From Nesterenkonia populi (GTDB lineage: Bacteria; Actinomycetota; Actinomycetes; Actinomycetales; Micrococcaceae), in contig NZ_VOIL01000001.1 of assembly GCF_007994735.1 (NCBI RefSeq), forward strand, positions 992,001-1,056,000: DNA of 64,000 nucleotides. Reading direction: 5' to 3'. Shown here piece by piece: positions 15,533 to 27,126 of this stretch; position 1 is the first letter of the stretch, and every line of letters starts with the position of its first letter. A program made the translations under genes and the position numbers. The notes beneath the pieces were generated by a model. The model made no database searches and was not told the DNA's origin. It was given only the letters and a program-made list of their open reading frames with translations.

Positions 15533-17488
15533 ATGACTGAGACTGCAGCAGAGCGCGCGGTGCCGCGCACCCGGATCCGTGCTTCGGAGCTGATCGGCCG
15601 CGGCTGGCTGAACACCGGCGGGAAGCAGGTCACCCTCGAGGACCTGCGCGGCAAGATCATCATCCTGGACTTCTGGACCTTCTGCTGCATCAACTGCCTC
15701 CACGTCCTGGACGAGCTGCGTCCTCTGGAGGAGAAGTACGACGACGTGCTCGTCACCGTCGGCGTGCACTCCCCGAAGTTCGAGCACGAGGCTGACCCGG
15801 ACGCGCTGGCGGCCGCGGTGGAGCGCTACGAGATCGAGCACCCGGTGCTGGATGATCCGGAGCTCACCACCTGGCAGGCCTACTCCGCCCGCGCCTGGCC
15901 CACGCTGGTGGTGATCGACCCGGAGGGCTACATCGCCGCGAATCTCGCCGGCGAGGGCCACGTGGCCGGGCTGGCCTCCCTGGTGGAGGAGCTCGTCGCC
16001 GAGCACGAGGCCAAGGGCACCCTGCACCGCGGCGAGGGCGTCTATGTGCCGCCCGAGCCGGTCTCCCGCACTCTCCGTTTCCCCGGCAAGGCGGTCCCGT
16101 CCCCGGCGGGGGAGGGACGCTTCCTGGTCTCGGACACCGGTCACCACCGGGTCGTGGAGCTCGACGCCGACCTCGAGACGGTGGTGCGGTCCTGGGGCTC
16201 CGGTGAGCGCGGCCACCGGGACGGAAGCGCCGAGACGGCCGAGCTCAATGAGCCCCAGGGCCTCGCCGTGCTGCCCGCCGACGCCGCGGAGCAGGCCGGG
16301 TACGACGTCGTCGTCGCCGACACCGTCAACCACCGGCTCCGCGGGCTGAGCACCACCACCGGCCGGGTCATCACCCTGGCGGGAAACGGCGTGCAGCGCC
16401 TCATCGACGGCGACCGGGCCAGGGACACGGGTCCGGAGACCCCGGGGCTGCTCGCCGGAGGCGACCCCTTGAGCGTCTCCCTGTCCTCCCCGTGGGACGT
16501 GGTGTGGTCCGCCTCAGGACAGCGGGTCATCGTTGCGATGGCCGGCACGCACCAGATCTTCAGCTATGACCCGGTGAGCCGTGAGCTCGCCCTCTTCTCC
16601 GGCACCGGGCTGGAGGGCCTCACCGACGGGGCCCCGGAGGAGGCCTGGTTCGCCCAGACCTCAGGGCTTGCTGAGGATGCCGCAGGGGACATCTGGCTGG
16701 CCGACTCGGAGACCTCCAGCCTGCGGGTGATGCGCGTGGGGGAGAGCCCGGACGCCCCGCACACCGAAACCCTGGTGGGGGAGGGGCTCTTCGACTTCGG
16801 GTTCCGCGACGGCGTCCCCGCCCAGGCTCGCCTGCAGCATCCCCTCGGGGTCGCCGCGCTGCCTGACGGCTCAGTGCTGGTCGCCGACACCTACAACGGC
16901 GCTGTCCGCCGCTACGCCCCCGCCCGGACGGCGGCGGACGGCCAGTCCCTGCCCGCTGAGGTGTCCACGGTGGCACGCGGGCTGAAGGAGCCCAGCGACG
17001 TCCTCGTCGACGCTGACGGCACCAGCCTGCTGGTGGTGGAGACCAACGCCCACCAGCTGGTGCGCGTGGCTGTCCCCGAGCAGTATCTGACAGTGGACGA
17101 GGGCGCCTCGCAGACGCAGCGGCCCGCCACCGCCGTCGCCCCGGGGCAGTTCGACCTGCAGATCGGGTTCAGCGCACCCGCGGGCCAGAAGCTCGACGAC
17201 CGGTGGGGGGACCCCACCCAGCTGAAGGTCTCGTCCACCCCGCCCGGGCTGATCGTGGAGGGGGCCGGAAACTCCGAGGGGCTCACTCGGACGCTGCGGC
17301 TCAGCCCCGAGGTGCCTGAGGGCGTCCTTCACATCACAGCCCGTGCGGCCGCCTGCGACGGTGCCCCCGGCGAGGAGATCCCGATGCACGCCGCCTGCCA
17401 CCTCTATCAGCAGGACTGGGGCATCCCGGTCACCCTGGCCCAGGGCGGCGACACCGGTCTCGAGCTGGACCTCCGCGGGGTCAGATAG
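15533..17488 (+). CDS. Thioredoxin-like / NHL-repeat protein
   Basis: 651 residues from ATG at 15533 (GGGAAGGA upstream; an ATG at 15500 lacks a ribosome site). Residues 25-155 form a TlpA-like thioredoxin domain with redox site FCCINC. Residues 180-510 contain NHL beta-propeller repeats (FLVSDTGHHRVVELD, VVADTVNHRLRGL, VLVADTYNGAVRRY, LLVVETNAHQLVRV). The C-terminal 130 residues form a beta domain with a Cys pair (AAACDGAP...MHAACHLY). No signal peptide is seen, so it is probably cytoplasmic. The propeller may bind a partner or ligand; the substrate is unknown. Confidence 0.85.
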   Translation: MTETAAERAVPRTRIRASELIGRGWLNTGGKQVTLEDLRGKIIILDFWTFCCINCLHVLDELRPLEEKYDDVLVTVGVHSPKFEHEADPDALAAAVERYEIEHPVLDDPELTTWQAYSARAWPTLVVIDPEGYIAANLAGEGHVAGLASLVEELVAEHEAKGTLHRGEGVYVPPEPVSRTLRFPGKAVPSPAGEGRFLVSDTGHHRVVELDADLETVVRSWGSGERGHRDGSAETAELNEPQGLAVLPADAAEQAGYDVVVADTVNHRLRGLSTTTGRVITLAGNGVQRLIDGDRARDTGPETPGLLAGGDPLSVSLSSPWDVVWSASGQRVIVAMAGTHQIFSYDPVSRELALFSGTGLEGLTDGAPEEAWFAQTSGLAEDAAGDIWLADSETSSLRVMRVGESPDAPHTETLVGEGLFDFGFRDGVPAQARLQHPLGVAALPDGSVLVADTYNGAVRRYAPARTAADGQSLPAEVSTVARGLKEPSDVLVDADGTSLLVVETNAHQLVRVAVPEQYLTVDEGASQTQRPATAVAPGQFDLQIGFSAPAGQKLDDRWGDPTQLKVSSTPPGLIVEGAGNSEGLTRTLRLSPEVPEGVLHITARAAACDGAPGEEIPMHAACHLYQQDWGIPVTLAQGGDTGLELDLRGVR

Positions 17489-17565
17489 TTCCCTGTCCTC
17501 CTGATCAGCGCGCTTCGATTAGGCTGGGGTGAGCACCCGGAACCCGGCGAAAGGCTGAGAAGACG

Positions 17566-18042
17566 ATGACGACCATGGTCGTAGTGGCGAGCAGGCACGG
17601 CTCGACTGCAGAGATCGGCGAGCGGATCGCCTCGACTCTCTCAGCCCGGGGAGTCTCCGCCCACGTGAAGGACACCGGCGAGGCCGGCCAGTGGATCTAC
17701 GAGTCCGACAACATCATCGTCGGCTTCCCGGTCTACCGGCAGAAGTTCCTCGGTGAGGGCCCCCTCTTCCTGGAGGCTCACCGCACCGAGCTGCAGGGCA
17801 AGCCCCTCTTCCTCTACGCGGTCGGCGGAGGCCCCAAGCTCAGCCCTGAGCTCACCGCCGATCTGCGCCGGTTCCCCACCCGTGATGTCGCCTACTTCCG
17901 AGGCGCCATCAGCGAGGAGAAGCTCTCCTTCTGGGAGAAGCTGCAGCTGAAGGTCGGCAAGCAGCCCACTGACGTCGACTTCCGCGACTGGCCCGCCATC
18001 GAGAGCTGGGCCAACGGCCTCCTCGCCTACGGAGTGAGCTGA
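17566..18042 (+). CDS. Flavodoxin-domain protein
   Basis: 158 residues. VVVASRHGSTAEIGERIASTLSARG is the FMN phosphate-binding loop of a flavodoxin fold, and VGFPVYRQKFLGEGPLFLEAH is the second flavin-contacting loop. It resembles the HemG-like Flavodoxin_5 group, but actinobacteria use CgoX for the protoporphyrinogen step (present at 27 kb), so a role in haem synthesis is not assumed. It probably carries FMN and acts as an electron carrier or NAD(P)H:quinone-type reductase. Confidence 0.75.
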   Translation: MTTMVVVASRHGSTAEIGERIASTLSARGVSAHVKDTGEAGQWIYESDNIIVGFPVYRQKFLGEGPLFLEAHRTELQGKPLFLYAVGGGPKLSPELTADLRRFPTRDVAYFRGAISEEKLSFWEKLQLKVGKQPTDVDFRDWPAIESWANGLLAYGVS

Positions 18043-18045
18043 GGC

Positions 18046-18981
18046 TCAGTCCTTCGCCGCGAGCACAGCCCGGGCCGTCGCCTCATCGGTGATAAGGGTG
18101 GTGAACCAGCACTCCTTGGCCGCCGCCCGGATGCTGGGGGCCTTCTGCCCGCCCACCGCCGCGGCGATCCGCACCGGGATGCGGCGCAGCGTCTCCTGAG
18201 GTATCCGCACAAACCGTTCGCGCCCCGGGAAGTCCACCTCCTTTCCCTCCCGGTCCAGGAACGCCAGGCACACATCGCCCACCGACCGCGCCAGGCTCGG
18301 GTGGCTGCGCGGCACTGACTGGGCGATCGCCCGGCGCGTCATCGTCGGCGCTCCGATGCCCATCAGCAGGGCTGAGGCCGACTCCCAGTCCCGGATGATC
18401 TGCTGATAGCCCGGGTCGTCACGCAGCGCCTCCGCAAGCGCCTCGGAGGGCATGGACGGTGCGAACAGGTAATGCGGGCGCCCGCCGTTGGAGGCGGTGA
18501 ACGCCCGCACCACCTCGTTGGTCTGGTGCTCCGGGTCCGGCTCCGCCTGCCCGCCCACCGTGGGGGCGACGACGACGCCGGAGAAGTCGCCCAGCCGCTG
18601 CTGGGCCAACGCGTAGGTGGTCTCCCCGGAGGCGACCAGCAGGGCGTCCCCTGACCGCAGGCCGGCCTCATGCAGAGACTCTCTGGCCTGGGGAGCCAGG
18701 CCCGGCCCCACATGCTTCGACTGGTCGCCGGGGGCTAGACGGACCCTCCGGATGCCGAGCGCCTCAGCGAGCTCCCGCCCCAGAGACTCCACCCCGCCGG
18801 CGGCCGGGCGGCGGACCTGGATCTCCACGATTCCGAGCCGCCGGGCCTCGCTGAGCATGCGGCTCACGGAGGACCGGGAGATCCCCAGCTCGGCGGCGAC
18901 CTCGGCCTGGGTGGCCCCCTCCTCGTAGTACAGCTGCGCTGCCCGGTGGACCCGGTGCAGCTCATCAGACGTCGTTGTCAT
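18046..18981 (-). CDS. SorC/DeoR-type sugar-binding transcriptional regulator
   Basis: 311 residues from ATG at 18981, chosen because TACAGT lies 7 nt upstream. An N-terminal helix-turn-helix (ATQAEVAAELGISRSSVSRMLSEARRLGIVEI, about 25-56) is followed by a SorC-type effector domain (residues 70-310; SGETTYALAQQRL, VAPTVGGQAE, LMGIGAPTM, AAAVGGQKAPSIRAAAKECWFTTLITDEATA) that binds phosphosugars. The target may be itself or a distant sugar operon; no sugar genes are adjacent. Inverted repeats lie just upstream. It ends 3 nt from the convergent flavodoxin gene. Confidence 0.88.
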   Translation of the reverse strand: MTTTSDELHRVHRAAQLYYEEGATQAEVAAELGISRSSVSRMLSEARRLGIVEIQVRRPAAGGVESLGRELAEALGIRRVRLAPGDQSKHVGPGLAPQARESLHEAGLRSGDALLVASGETTYALAQQRLGDFSGVVVAPTVGGQAEPDPEHQTNEVVRAFTASNGGRPHYLFAPSMPSEALAEALRDDPGYQQIIRDWESASALLMGIGAPTMTRRAIAQSVPRSHPSLARSVGDVCLAFLDREGKEVDFPGRERFVRIPQETLRRIPVRIAAAVGGQKAPSIRAAAKECWFTTLITDEATARAVLAAKD

Positions 18982-18988
18982 GCCGTCC

Positions 18989-18994
18989 ACTGTA
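18989..18994 (-). promoter_or_regulatory. -10 box of the SorC regulator gene
   Basis: TACAGT on the minus strand, a 7-nt spacer GGACGGC, then ATG at 18981. Confidence 0.5.
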
Positions 18995-19021
18995 TCCCGC
19001 GTCACACCTGGCCATGCACGT

Positions 19022-19057
19022 CTGTGCGACCGCACAGCTGTGCACGACGTATGTCGT
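19022..19057. promoter_or_regulatory. Candidate operator of the SorC regulator
   Basis: CTGTGC-GACC-GCACAG (19022-19037) is immediately followed by another CTGTGC (19038-19043) and by ACGAC-GTAT-GTCGT (19044-19057). It lies 40-75 bp upstream of the regulator start, where an autoregulatory site would be expected. Confidence 0.45.
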
Positions 19058-19077
19058 AGAGGGGTGCGCTCGCCGAT

Positions 19078-19857
19078 CTATTCGTACTGGACTGCCCGAC
19101 GGGCGGCTTCCAGGGTGCGGGGAGCGTAGCTGCTGCCGAACAGGAGCCAGTGCGCGGCCAGATAGAACAGCTGATGCACCGGGACCCGGTCCTCCCAGCC
19201 GTCAGTCAGCGGCCAGGTCTGGTCGTAGGCCTCCAGGACTGTGTCCAGATGGGGCAGGCCGAACATCTGCAGCACCGCCAGATCCGACTCCCGGTGCCCT
19301 GCGTGGGCGGTGGGGTCGATCAGCACCGCCCCGTTCGGGCTCCACAGCACGTTGCCGGCCCAGAGGTCCCCGTGCAGCCGCGATGCCGGCTCGTCGAGGT
19401 CCAGCTCCCCGGAGGCGATCCGGTTGCGCGCCTTGGCGAGCACCGAGGCGTCGTCCATGCTGATGTGGGTGCTCAGCCGCTCCAGAACCGGGTCCAGCCG
19501 CTCCCGGGCGTGGAACACGCCCCAGGAGTCGTAGGTGTCCGCGCCGACCTCGAACAGAGCGTCGGCCGGGCCGAACAGCGGCGGCACGCCCGAAGGATGA
19601 TCGTCCGGAAGCTCGCCGAACTCGGTGCCCGCCGGCAGGGAGCGGTGCATCCGGGCGAGCGCCGACCCGAAAGCTTCCGCAGCCTCGGGCGACGGTGTGC
19701 CGGAGGGGACCTCCTCCAGTTCGAGCCGGCCGTGCTCGGCGGCGATGACCCCGGCAACCGGCGGGCCGCCGTCGTGCTCAGCCCTCTTCAGCCACCGCAG
19801 TCCTGCGGCCTCCACGAGGGCGGCCTGCGGCGGGGTCGTGCTCTTGGTGAAGCTCAT
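19078..19857 (-). CDS. Fructosamine kinase-family protein
   Basis: 259 residues from ATG at 19857. The kinase motifs are RLHGDLWAGNVLW (catalytic loop) and LIDPTAHAGHRESDLAVLQMFG (metal-binding aspartate), with the N-lobe before them. Fructosamine-3-kinase relatives phosphorylate ketosamines for deglycation, though bacterial substrates are often unknown. It is 7 nt downstream of the inositol-monophosphatase-like gene and probably co-transcribed with it and ligA. Confidence 0.85.
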   Translation of the reverse strand: MSFTKSTTPPQAALVEAAGLRWLKRAEHDGGPPVAGVIAAEHGRLELEEVPSGTPSPEAAEAFGSALARMHRSLPAGTEFGELPDDHPSGVPPLFGPADALFEVGADTYDSWGVFHARERLDPVLERLSTHISMDDASVLAKARNRIASGELDLDEPASRLHGDLWAGNVLWSPNGAVLIDPTAHAGHRESDLAVLQMFGLPHLDTVLEAYDQTWPLTDGWEDRVPVHQLFYLAAHWLLFGSSYAPRTLEAARRAVQYE

Positions 19858-19864
19858 GGTCGGA

Positions 19865-23160
<3,296 letters not shown>

Positions 23161-23178
<18 letters not shown>

Positions 23179-24216
23179 GGGGGCCTCATAGCGGAGTATC
23201 GCTGCTGCGTTCTCCTTCACGCCCGTGCCCACCAGGGCCACGGAGGCGTCCACGCTGGCAGCCTCGGCGAGCAGCTTGTCCTCGCCCGGGGCCTCGGCGT
23301 CATAGCGCAGCAGCAGGGTGTCGACGGCGCCCAGGCGAACGGCCTTGAGGATATCCTCGGCGCCCTCCACGGCCTGACCGTTGCCCTTGTTCTCGTTGAA
23401 CCGGTCAGTCACCTCCTTGGTGCGCTCCAGGGTGATCTCTCGGGCCAGGGCGGCCAGGTCCTCGTGCAGGGACTGCTCAGCCCCCTCATCGGCAGAGTCT
23501 GCGGGGATGCCGCCGCCGGAGCCGATCTCACGGGCGATCTCCTTCAGATCGGCGGGGAGCTCGTCCAGCAGGCGCTTGCGCCCCTGCACCTCGCCGGCGA
23601 CCACGACGATGTCGGGGTTCCACGCGGAGGCGGCCTTCGCCACCCGCTCCGTGATGTCGCGGATGTTCAGGGCAGCGGCCTCGTCCGCACGCTGCTGCAT
23701 CCGGCGGTGGTGCTCGGCGCCCTCGCGCGGCTTGTTGACAGTCTCGGTGGCGGAGCCCTCCACGCGAGTCTCCGGCGCGGTCGCCAGGATCTCCTCGGAG
23801 GTGAAGACTTCGCGGCGCAGCACGGCCTTCTCCTGGTCGGTGATGGCCACCAGGGCCCGCACGGACCGGGCCCGCTGGCGGACGTAGTCGCCCAGGGATG
23901 CAGGCTCGCCGAGCACGGCCCGGTCACCGCCGTCGCGGGTGGAGTCGAAGTCCCGCTCCAGCAGGAGGCCGTCCTTATTGGCGATCAGCACCCGGCCCTC
24001 GGTCTGCACGGCGGTGATGTTCTCCGTCAGTATCGCGCTGTCCAGGGCGGAGAGGGCCTCGTCGTGGGCGCCGGCGTCGGCGAGCTCGCCGCGCAGCGAG
24101 TCCCAGCGCAGGCGGACCTCCTGCTCAGCATTGGGGGAGGCGGGTTGGGCCTGCAGGTACACCGTGGCGAAGGGACCCTCCGCCTCGAAGATGCTGCGAA
24201 CGTCTGAGAGCTGCAT
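23161..24216 (-). CDS. Rv2629/Vms1-like release-factor-related protein (baeRF family)
   Basis: 351 residues from ATG at 24216 (GAAAGG 8 nt upstream; a GTG at 24225 overlaps that site). The protein has the three-part build of bacterial archaeo-eukaryotic release factor-like proteins, similar to mycobacterial Rv2629: an N-terminal alpha/beta domain, an internal region (PDIVVVAGEVQGRKRLLDEL), and a C-terminal domain (LKAVRLGAVDTLLLRYDA, RNA-binding L7Ae-like fold). I see no GGQ motif. Related Vms1 cleaves peptidyl-tRNA on stalled ribosomes; whether this one does is unknown. Confidence 0.65.
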
Positions 24217-24327
24217 GCGTTTCACCTTTCTTGCTTGCGTATCTGATCTGGTGTGAACGCTAGGAGCCGCAGGTCAGCGCAGGGTCAAAGGACCCTGGAC
24301 AGTTGCTGGTGGTGCACTTGGCCCCGC

Positions 24328-25809
24328 TCAGGCCGTTCTGCGGAGGACGCTGAGCTCGGGGAGGCGGTCCACGGAGAACTCGCCGGGCCGGTGGAAGCGG
24401 CAGAAGCCGCCTTCGGGGACCTGCTGCAGGTAGGCGGCCATCTGGGCGAGCTCGGCGGGGGAGAACTCCTCGGCCCGACGACGTTTGGCGGGGGCGGAGC
24501 GCCGGGAGTCCTCGCGCGGCTCCACCTCGAGCCCGAGCAGTGCGTTGAGGGCGGCGATGTACTCGTCGGTGCGGCCCTCGGCGGCGAGCTCGCGGGCACG
24601 GACTGTGGGGGTGTGCAGCAGCTTCCGGACGATCCGCCGGGCGGCGAACTCGACCTCCTCGGCGGCGGCGGTGCAGCCGTGCTGCCTGCGCACCTTCTCC
24701 ATCTCCTCGTCGAAGACGGACTGGGTGTGCTTGCGCAGGGCGACGATCGCGTCGTCGGCGGTGCGCTCCCGGCGTTCGGTGAGGTACTGCTGCACGGAGT
24801 CGGCGACGACGGCGCGTGCCTGCTCCACGGAGGCGGAGGTCTCCTCGGGGGCGGCGAGCTTCACGGACTCCAGGGTGATGAGCTCAACGCCGGGCAGCTC
24901 GGCGACGTCAGGGGCGAAGTCGTGGGAGAGAGCCAGGTCGATGACGATCAGGGGAGGCTGGCCCTCGTCCTGGCGGCGCTCCAGCTGCGCGAGGCTGCGG
25001 ATCTCACCGGCGGTGATCTGACGGTTTCCGCCGGAGGCGCCGATGACGACGTCGGCGCCGGCCAGGGCGGGGGCGAGCTCGTGCATCTGCAGCGGCCGGG
25101 CATCCCCTCCGCGCTCGGCGAGCTGCGCGGCCCGATCAGCGAGGAACTCCTCGGCCCGCCCGGATCCGGAGAACACTGAGATATTGGGGACGCCGCGCTC
25201 GGCCAGCTGGGCCAGTGCGGTGCCGGCGTAGGCGCCGGTGCCGATCAGCAGGGCGCCGGCGGCGGGGTAGAAGGTGTCTGAGCCGCCGCGCATGTCCCCG
25301 GCGATGTCCAGGGCCACGGAGACGATGGACCGGCCGCGGACGCCCAAGGCGGTCCTGGCGCCGACGTCTTTGGCGGTGCGGGTGGCGGTCTCGAAGAGTT
25401 TGGTGAGGTTCCCGGAGACGGTGCCGGCCGCCTGCGCTTCGATCAGGGAGCGTCGCACCTGGCCGGCGATCTCGCGCTCGCCGACGACGGCGGAGTCCAG
25501 CCCGGCCCCGACTTCGAAGAGGTGGTTGACGGCGTCGTCCTCCACCAGCACCTTGAAGCTGCGGGCGACGGTGTCTCTGTCGAGCCCGGAGGAGCCGGCG
25601 ACGGCTTCGATGAGCGCCTGGCGGGAGGCGCGGACGTCCTCGGGCCTTCCGGAGGCGGATTCGGCGTAGATCTCAAGCCTGTTGCAGGTGGCCAGGGTGA
25701 TGGCAGGCAGAGACACAGAAGCGGCGACGTCGGCCGCTCCTGAGGAGAGGGTTCCGACCGTCTCGAGGTCCAGGTCGGAGTGGGTTGCGACTAGCGAGAA
25801 CAGAACCAC
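24328..25809 (-). CDS. hemA: Glutamyl-tRNA reductase
   Basis: 493 residues from GTG at 25809. An ATG at 25821 is possible, but its bases lie inside the predicted -10 TAGAAT (25825-25820), so the GTG giving MVLFSLVATHSDLDL is preferred. The catalytic cysteine is in LATCNRLEIY, and the NADPH Rossmann motif is LLIGTGAYAGTALAQL. It reduces glutamyl-tRNA-Glu to glutamate-1-semialdehyde, the first committed step of C5-pathway tetrapyrrole synthesis, and is the usual control point. It is divergent from the other hem genes. Confidence 0.96.
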   Translation of the reverse strand: MVLFSLVATHSDLDLETVGTLSSGAADVAASVSLPAITLATCNRLEIYAESASGRPEDVRASRQALIEAVAGSSGLDRDTVARSFKVLVEDDAVNHLFEVGAGLDSAVVGEREIAGQVRRSLIEAQAAGTVSGNLTKLFETATRTAKDVGARTALGVRGRSIVSVALDIAGDMRGGSDTFYPAAGALLIGTGAYAGTALAQLAERGVPNISVFSGSGRAEEFLADRAAQLAERGGDARPLQMHELAPALAGADVVIGASGGNRQITAGEIRSLAQLERRQDEGQPPLIVIDLALSHDFAPDVAELPGVELITLESVKLAAPEETSASVEQARAVVADSVQQYLTERRERTADDAIVALRKHTQSVFDEEMEKVRRQHGCTAAAEEVEFAARRIVRKLLHTPTVRARELAAEGRTDEYIAALNALLGLEVEPREDSRRSAPAKRRRAEEFSPAELAQMAAYLQQVPEGGFCRFHRPGEFSVDRLPELSVLRRTA

Positions 25810-25819
25810 GGCGTCCTGC

Positions 25820-25825
25820 ATTCTA
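25820..25825 (-). promoter_or_regulatory. -10 box of hemA
   Basis: TAGAAT on the minus strand, 10 nt before GTG at 25809. A perfect 7-bp hairpin GGCCGCG/CGCGGCC (25872-25878/25883-25889) lies upstream between the divergent hemA and hemE promoters and could be a shared regulatory site. Confidence 0.45.
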
Positions 25826-25932
25826 GCCCTTCGGGCCCGCGTGGGCAGAATGGGCGGACTTCAGGCGCGAAGGCCGCGGCAGCGCGGCCGAGAGGCCGGG
25901 GAGGCCCGCGCGCCTGGGGGACCCAGCCCTGG

Positions 25933-25938
25933 CAGAAT
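25933..25938 (+). promoter_or_regulatory. -10 box of hemE
   Basis: CAGAAT, a 7-nt spacer GGGGCGC, then GTG at 25946. This sets the hemE start. Confidence 0.5.
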
Positions 25939-25945
25939 GGGGCGC

Positions 25946-27037
25946 GTGACTTTGACCAGCCTCCCTGAGACCCACCCGTTCGCCGCCGGCGTGACCGCTG
26001 ACGCTCCGCTGCTCAACCAGTACCGCGGGGGTCATGACGCCGTGGGCGAGCCGTCCGCTCCGTCCCGCCGTCCTGTCTGGTTCATGCGCCAGGCCGGGCG
26101 TTCGCTGCCGGAGTACCGGAGGCTGCGCGAGAGCACCACCATGCTGGATGCCTGCCTGGACCCGGAGATGGCCGCTGAGATCACGATGCAGCCGGTTCGC
26201 CGGCACGACGTCGACGCCGCGATCTTCTTCTCCGACATTGTGGTTCCGCTGCGCCTGGCGGGGATCGATGTGGAGATCCAGCCCGGGGTCGGTCCGGTGC
26301 TGGGCTCGCCGGTGCGCACCGCGGCAGACGTCGCGAAGCTCCCGGATCTGGACGAGGATGCCTTCGCTCCGATCGTTGAGGCGGTTCAGCGGACGACGGC
26401 GCAGCTGGGCTCCACGCCTCTGATCGGGTTCGCGGGTGCTCCGTTCACCCTGGCCGCCTACATGGTGGAAGGCCGTCCGTCCCGAGACCACCTGGGGCCG
26501 CGGACCATGATGCACGCGGACCCGGACACATGGCGGGCGCTGGCCGAGTGGGCCGCTGAGGCCTCCGGCGCCTTCATGCGCGCCCAGGTGACGGCCGGCG
26601 CCTCGGCCGCGCAGCTGTTCGACTCATGGGCCGGCTCGCTGGGCCGGGCCGACTACGCCGAGCACGTGATGCCGCATTCGGCCTCCGCTCTCTCCCAGGT
26701 GAAGGACCTGGGGGTCCCGGTGGTGCACTTCGGCACCGGCACCGGGGAGATCCTGGACCTGATGAAGGACGCCGGCGCGAGCGTCGTCGGGGTGGACTAC
26801 CGGCTGGGCCTGGCGGAGGCGTCCCGTCGCGTGGGCGCGGAGACCCCGCTGCAGGGCAACATCGACCCGGCCCTGCTCACCGCCCCGTGGGAGGTGCTGG
26901 AGGCCCACGTCCGCGGGATCGTCGAGGCCGGCTCCGGGGCGGCCGGGCATGTGATGAATCTGGGCCACGGCGTCCCGCCGGAGACTGATCCGGAGGTCCT
27001 CACCCGCGTCGTCGAGCTCATCCATTCCATCGATTGA
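25946..27037 (+). CDS. hemE: Uroporphyrinogen III decarboxylase
   Basis: 363 residues from GTG at 25946. The family signature RQAGRSLPEYR and the segment GFAGAPFTLAAYMVEG are clear. It decarboxylates four acetate side chains of uroporphyrinogen III to coproporphyrinogen III. It is the first gene of the hem cluster on this strand, 89 nt before cgoX. Confidence 0.96.
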   Translation: MTLTSLPETHPFAAGVTADAPLLNQYRGGHDAVGEPSAPSRRPVWFMRQAGRSLPEYRRLRESTTMLDACLDPEMAAEITMQPVRRHDVDAAIFFSDIVVPLRLAGIDVEIQPGVGPVLGSPVRTAADVAKLPDLDEDAFAPIVEAVQRTTAQLGSTPLIGFAGAPFTLAAYMVEGRPSRDHLGPRTMMHADPDTWRALAEWAAEASGAFMRAQVTAGASAAQLFDSWAGSLGRADYAEHVMPHSASALSQVKDLGVPVVHFGTGTGEILDLMKDAGASVVGVDYRLGLAEASRRVGAETPLQGNIDPALLTAPWEVLEAHVRGIVEAGSGAAGHVMNLGHGVPPETDPEVLTRVVELIHSID

Positions 27038-27052
27038 CCAATCACCCCTGCC

Positions 27053-27097
27053 TTGTTGGCGTATCTGCCGTTGATAGAGAGCGGATTAAGCCAACAA
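27053..27097 (+). other. Inverted repeat between hemE and cgoX
   Basis: TTGTTGGC (27053-27060) and GCCAACAA (27090-27097) form a perfect 8-bp stem with a 29-nt loop. It could be an attenuator, processing site or operator. No T-run follows, so it is not called a terminator. Confidence 0.35.
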
Positions 27098-27126
27098 TGA
27101 TGGGACAACCCGAGAAGGGGTGCCGA

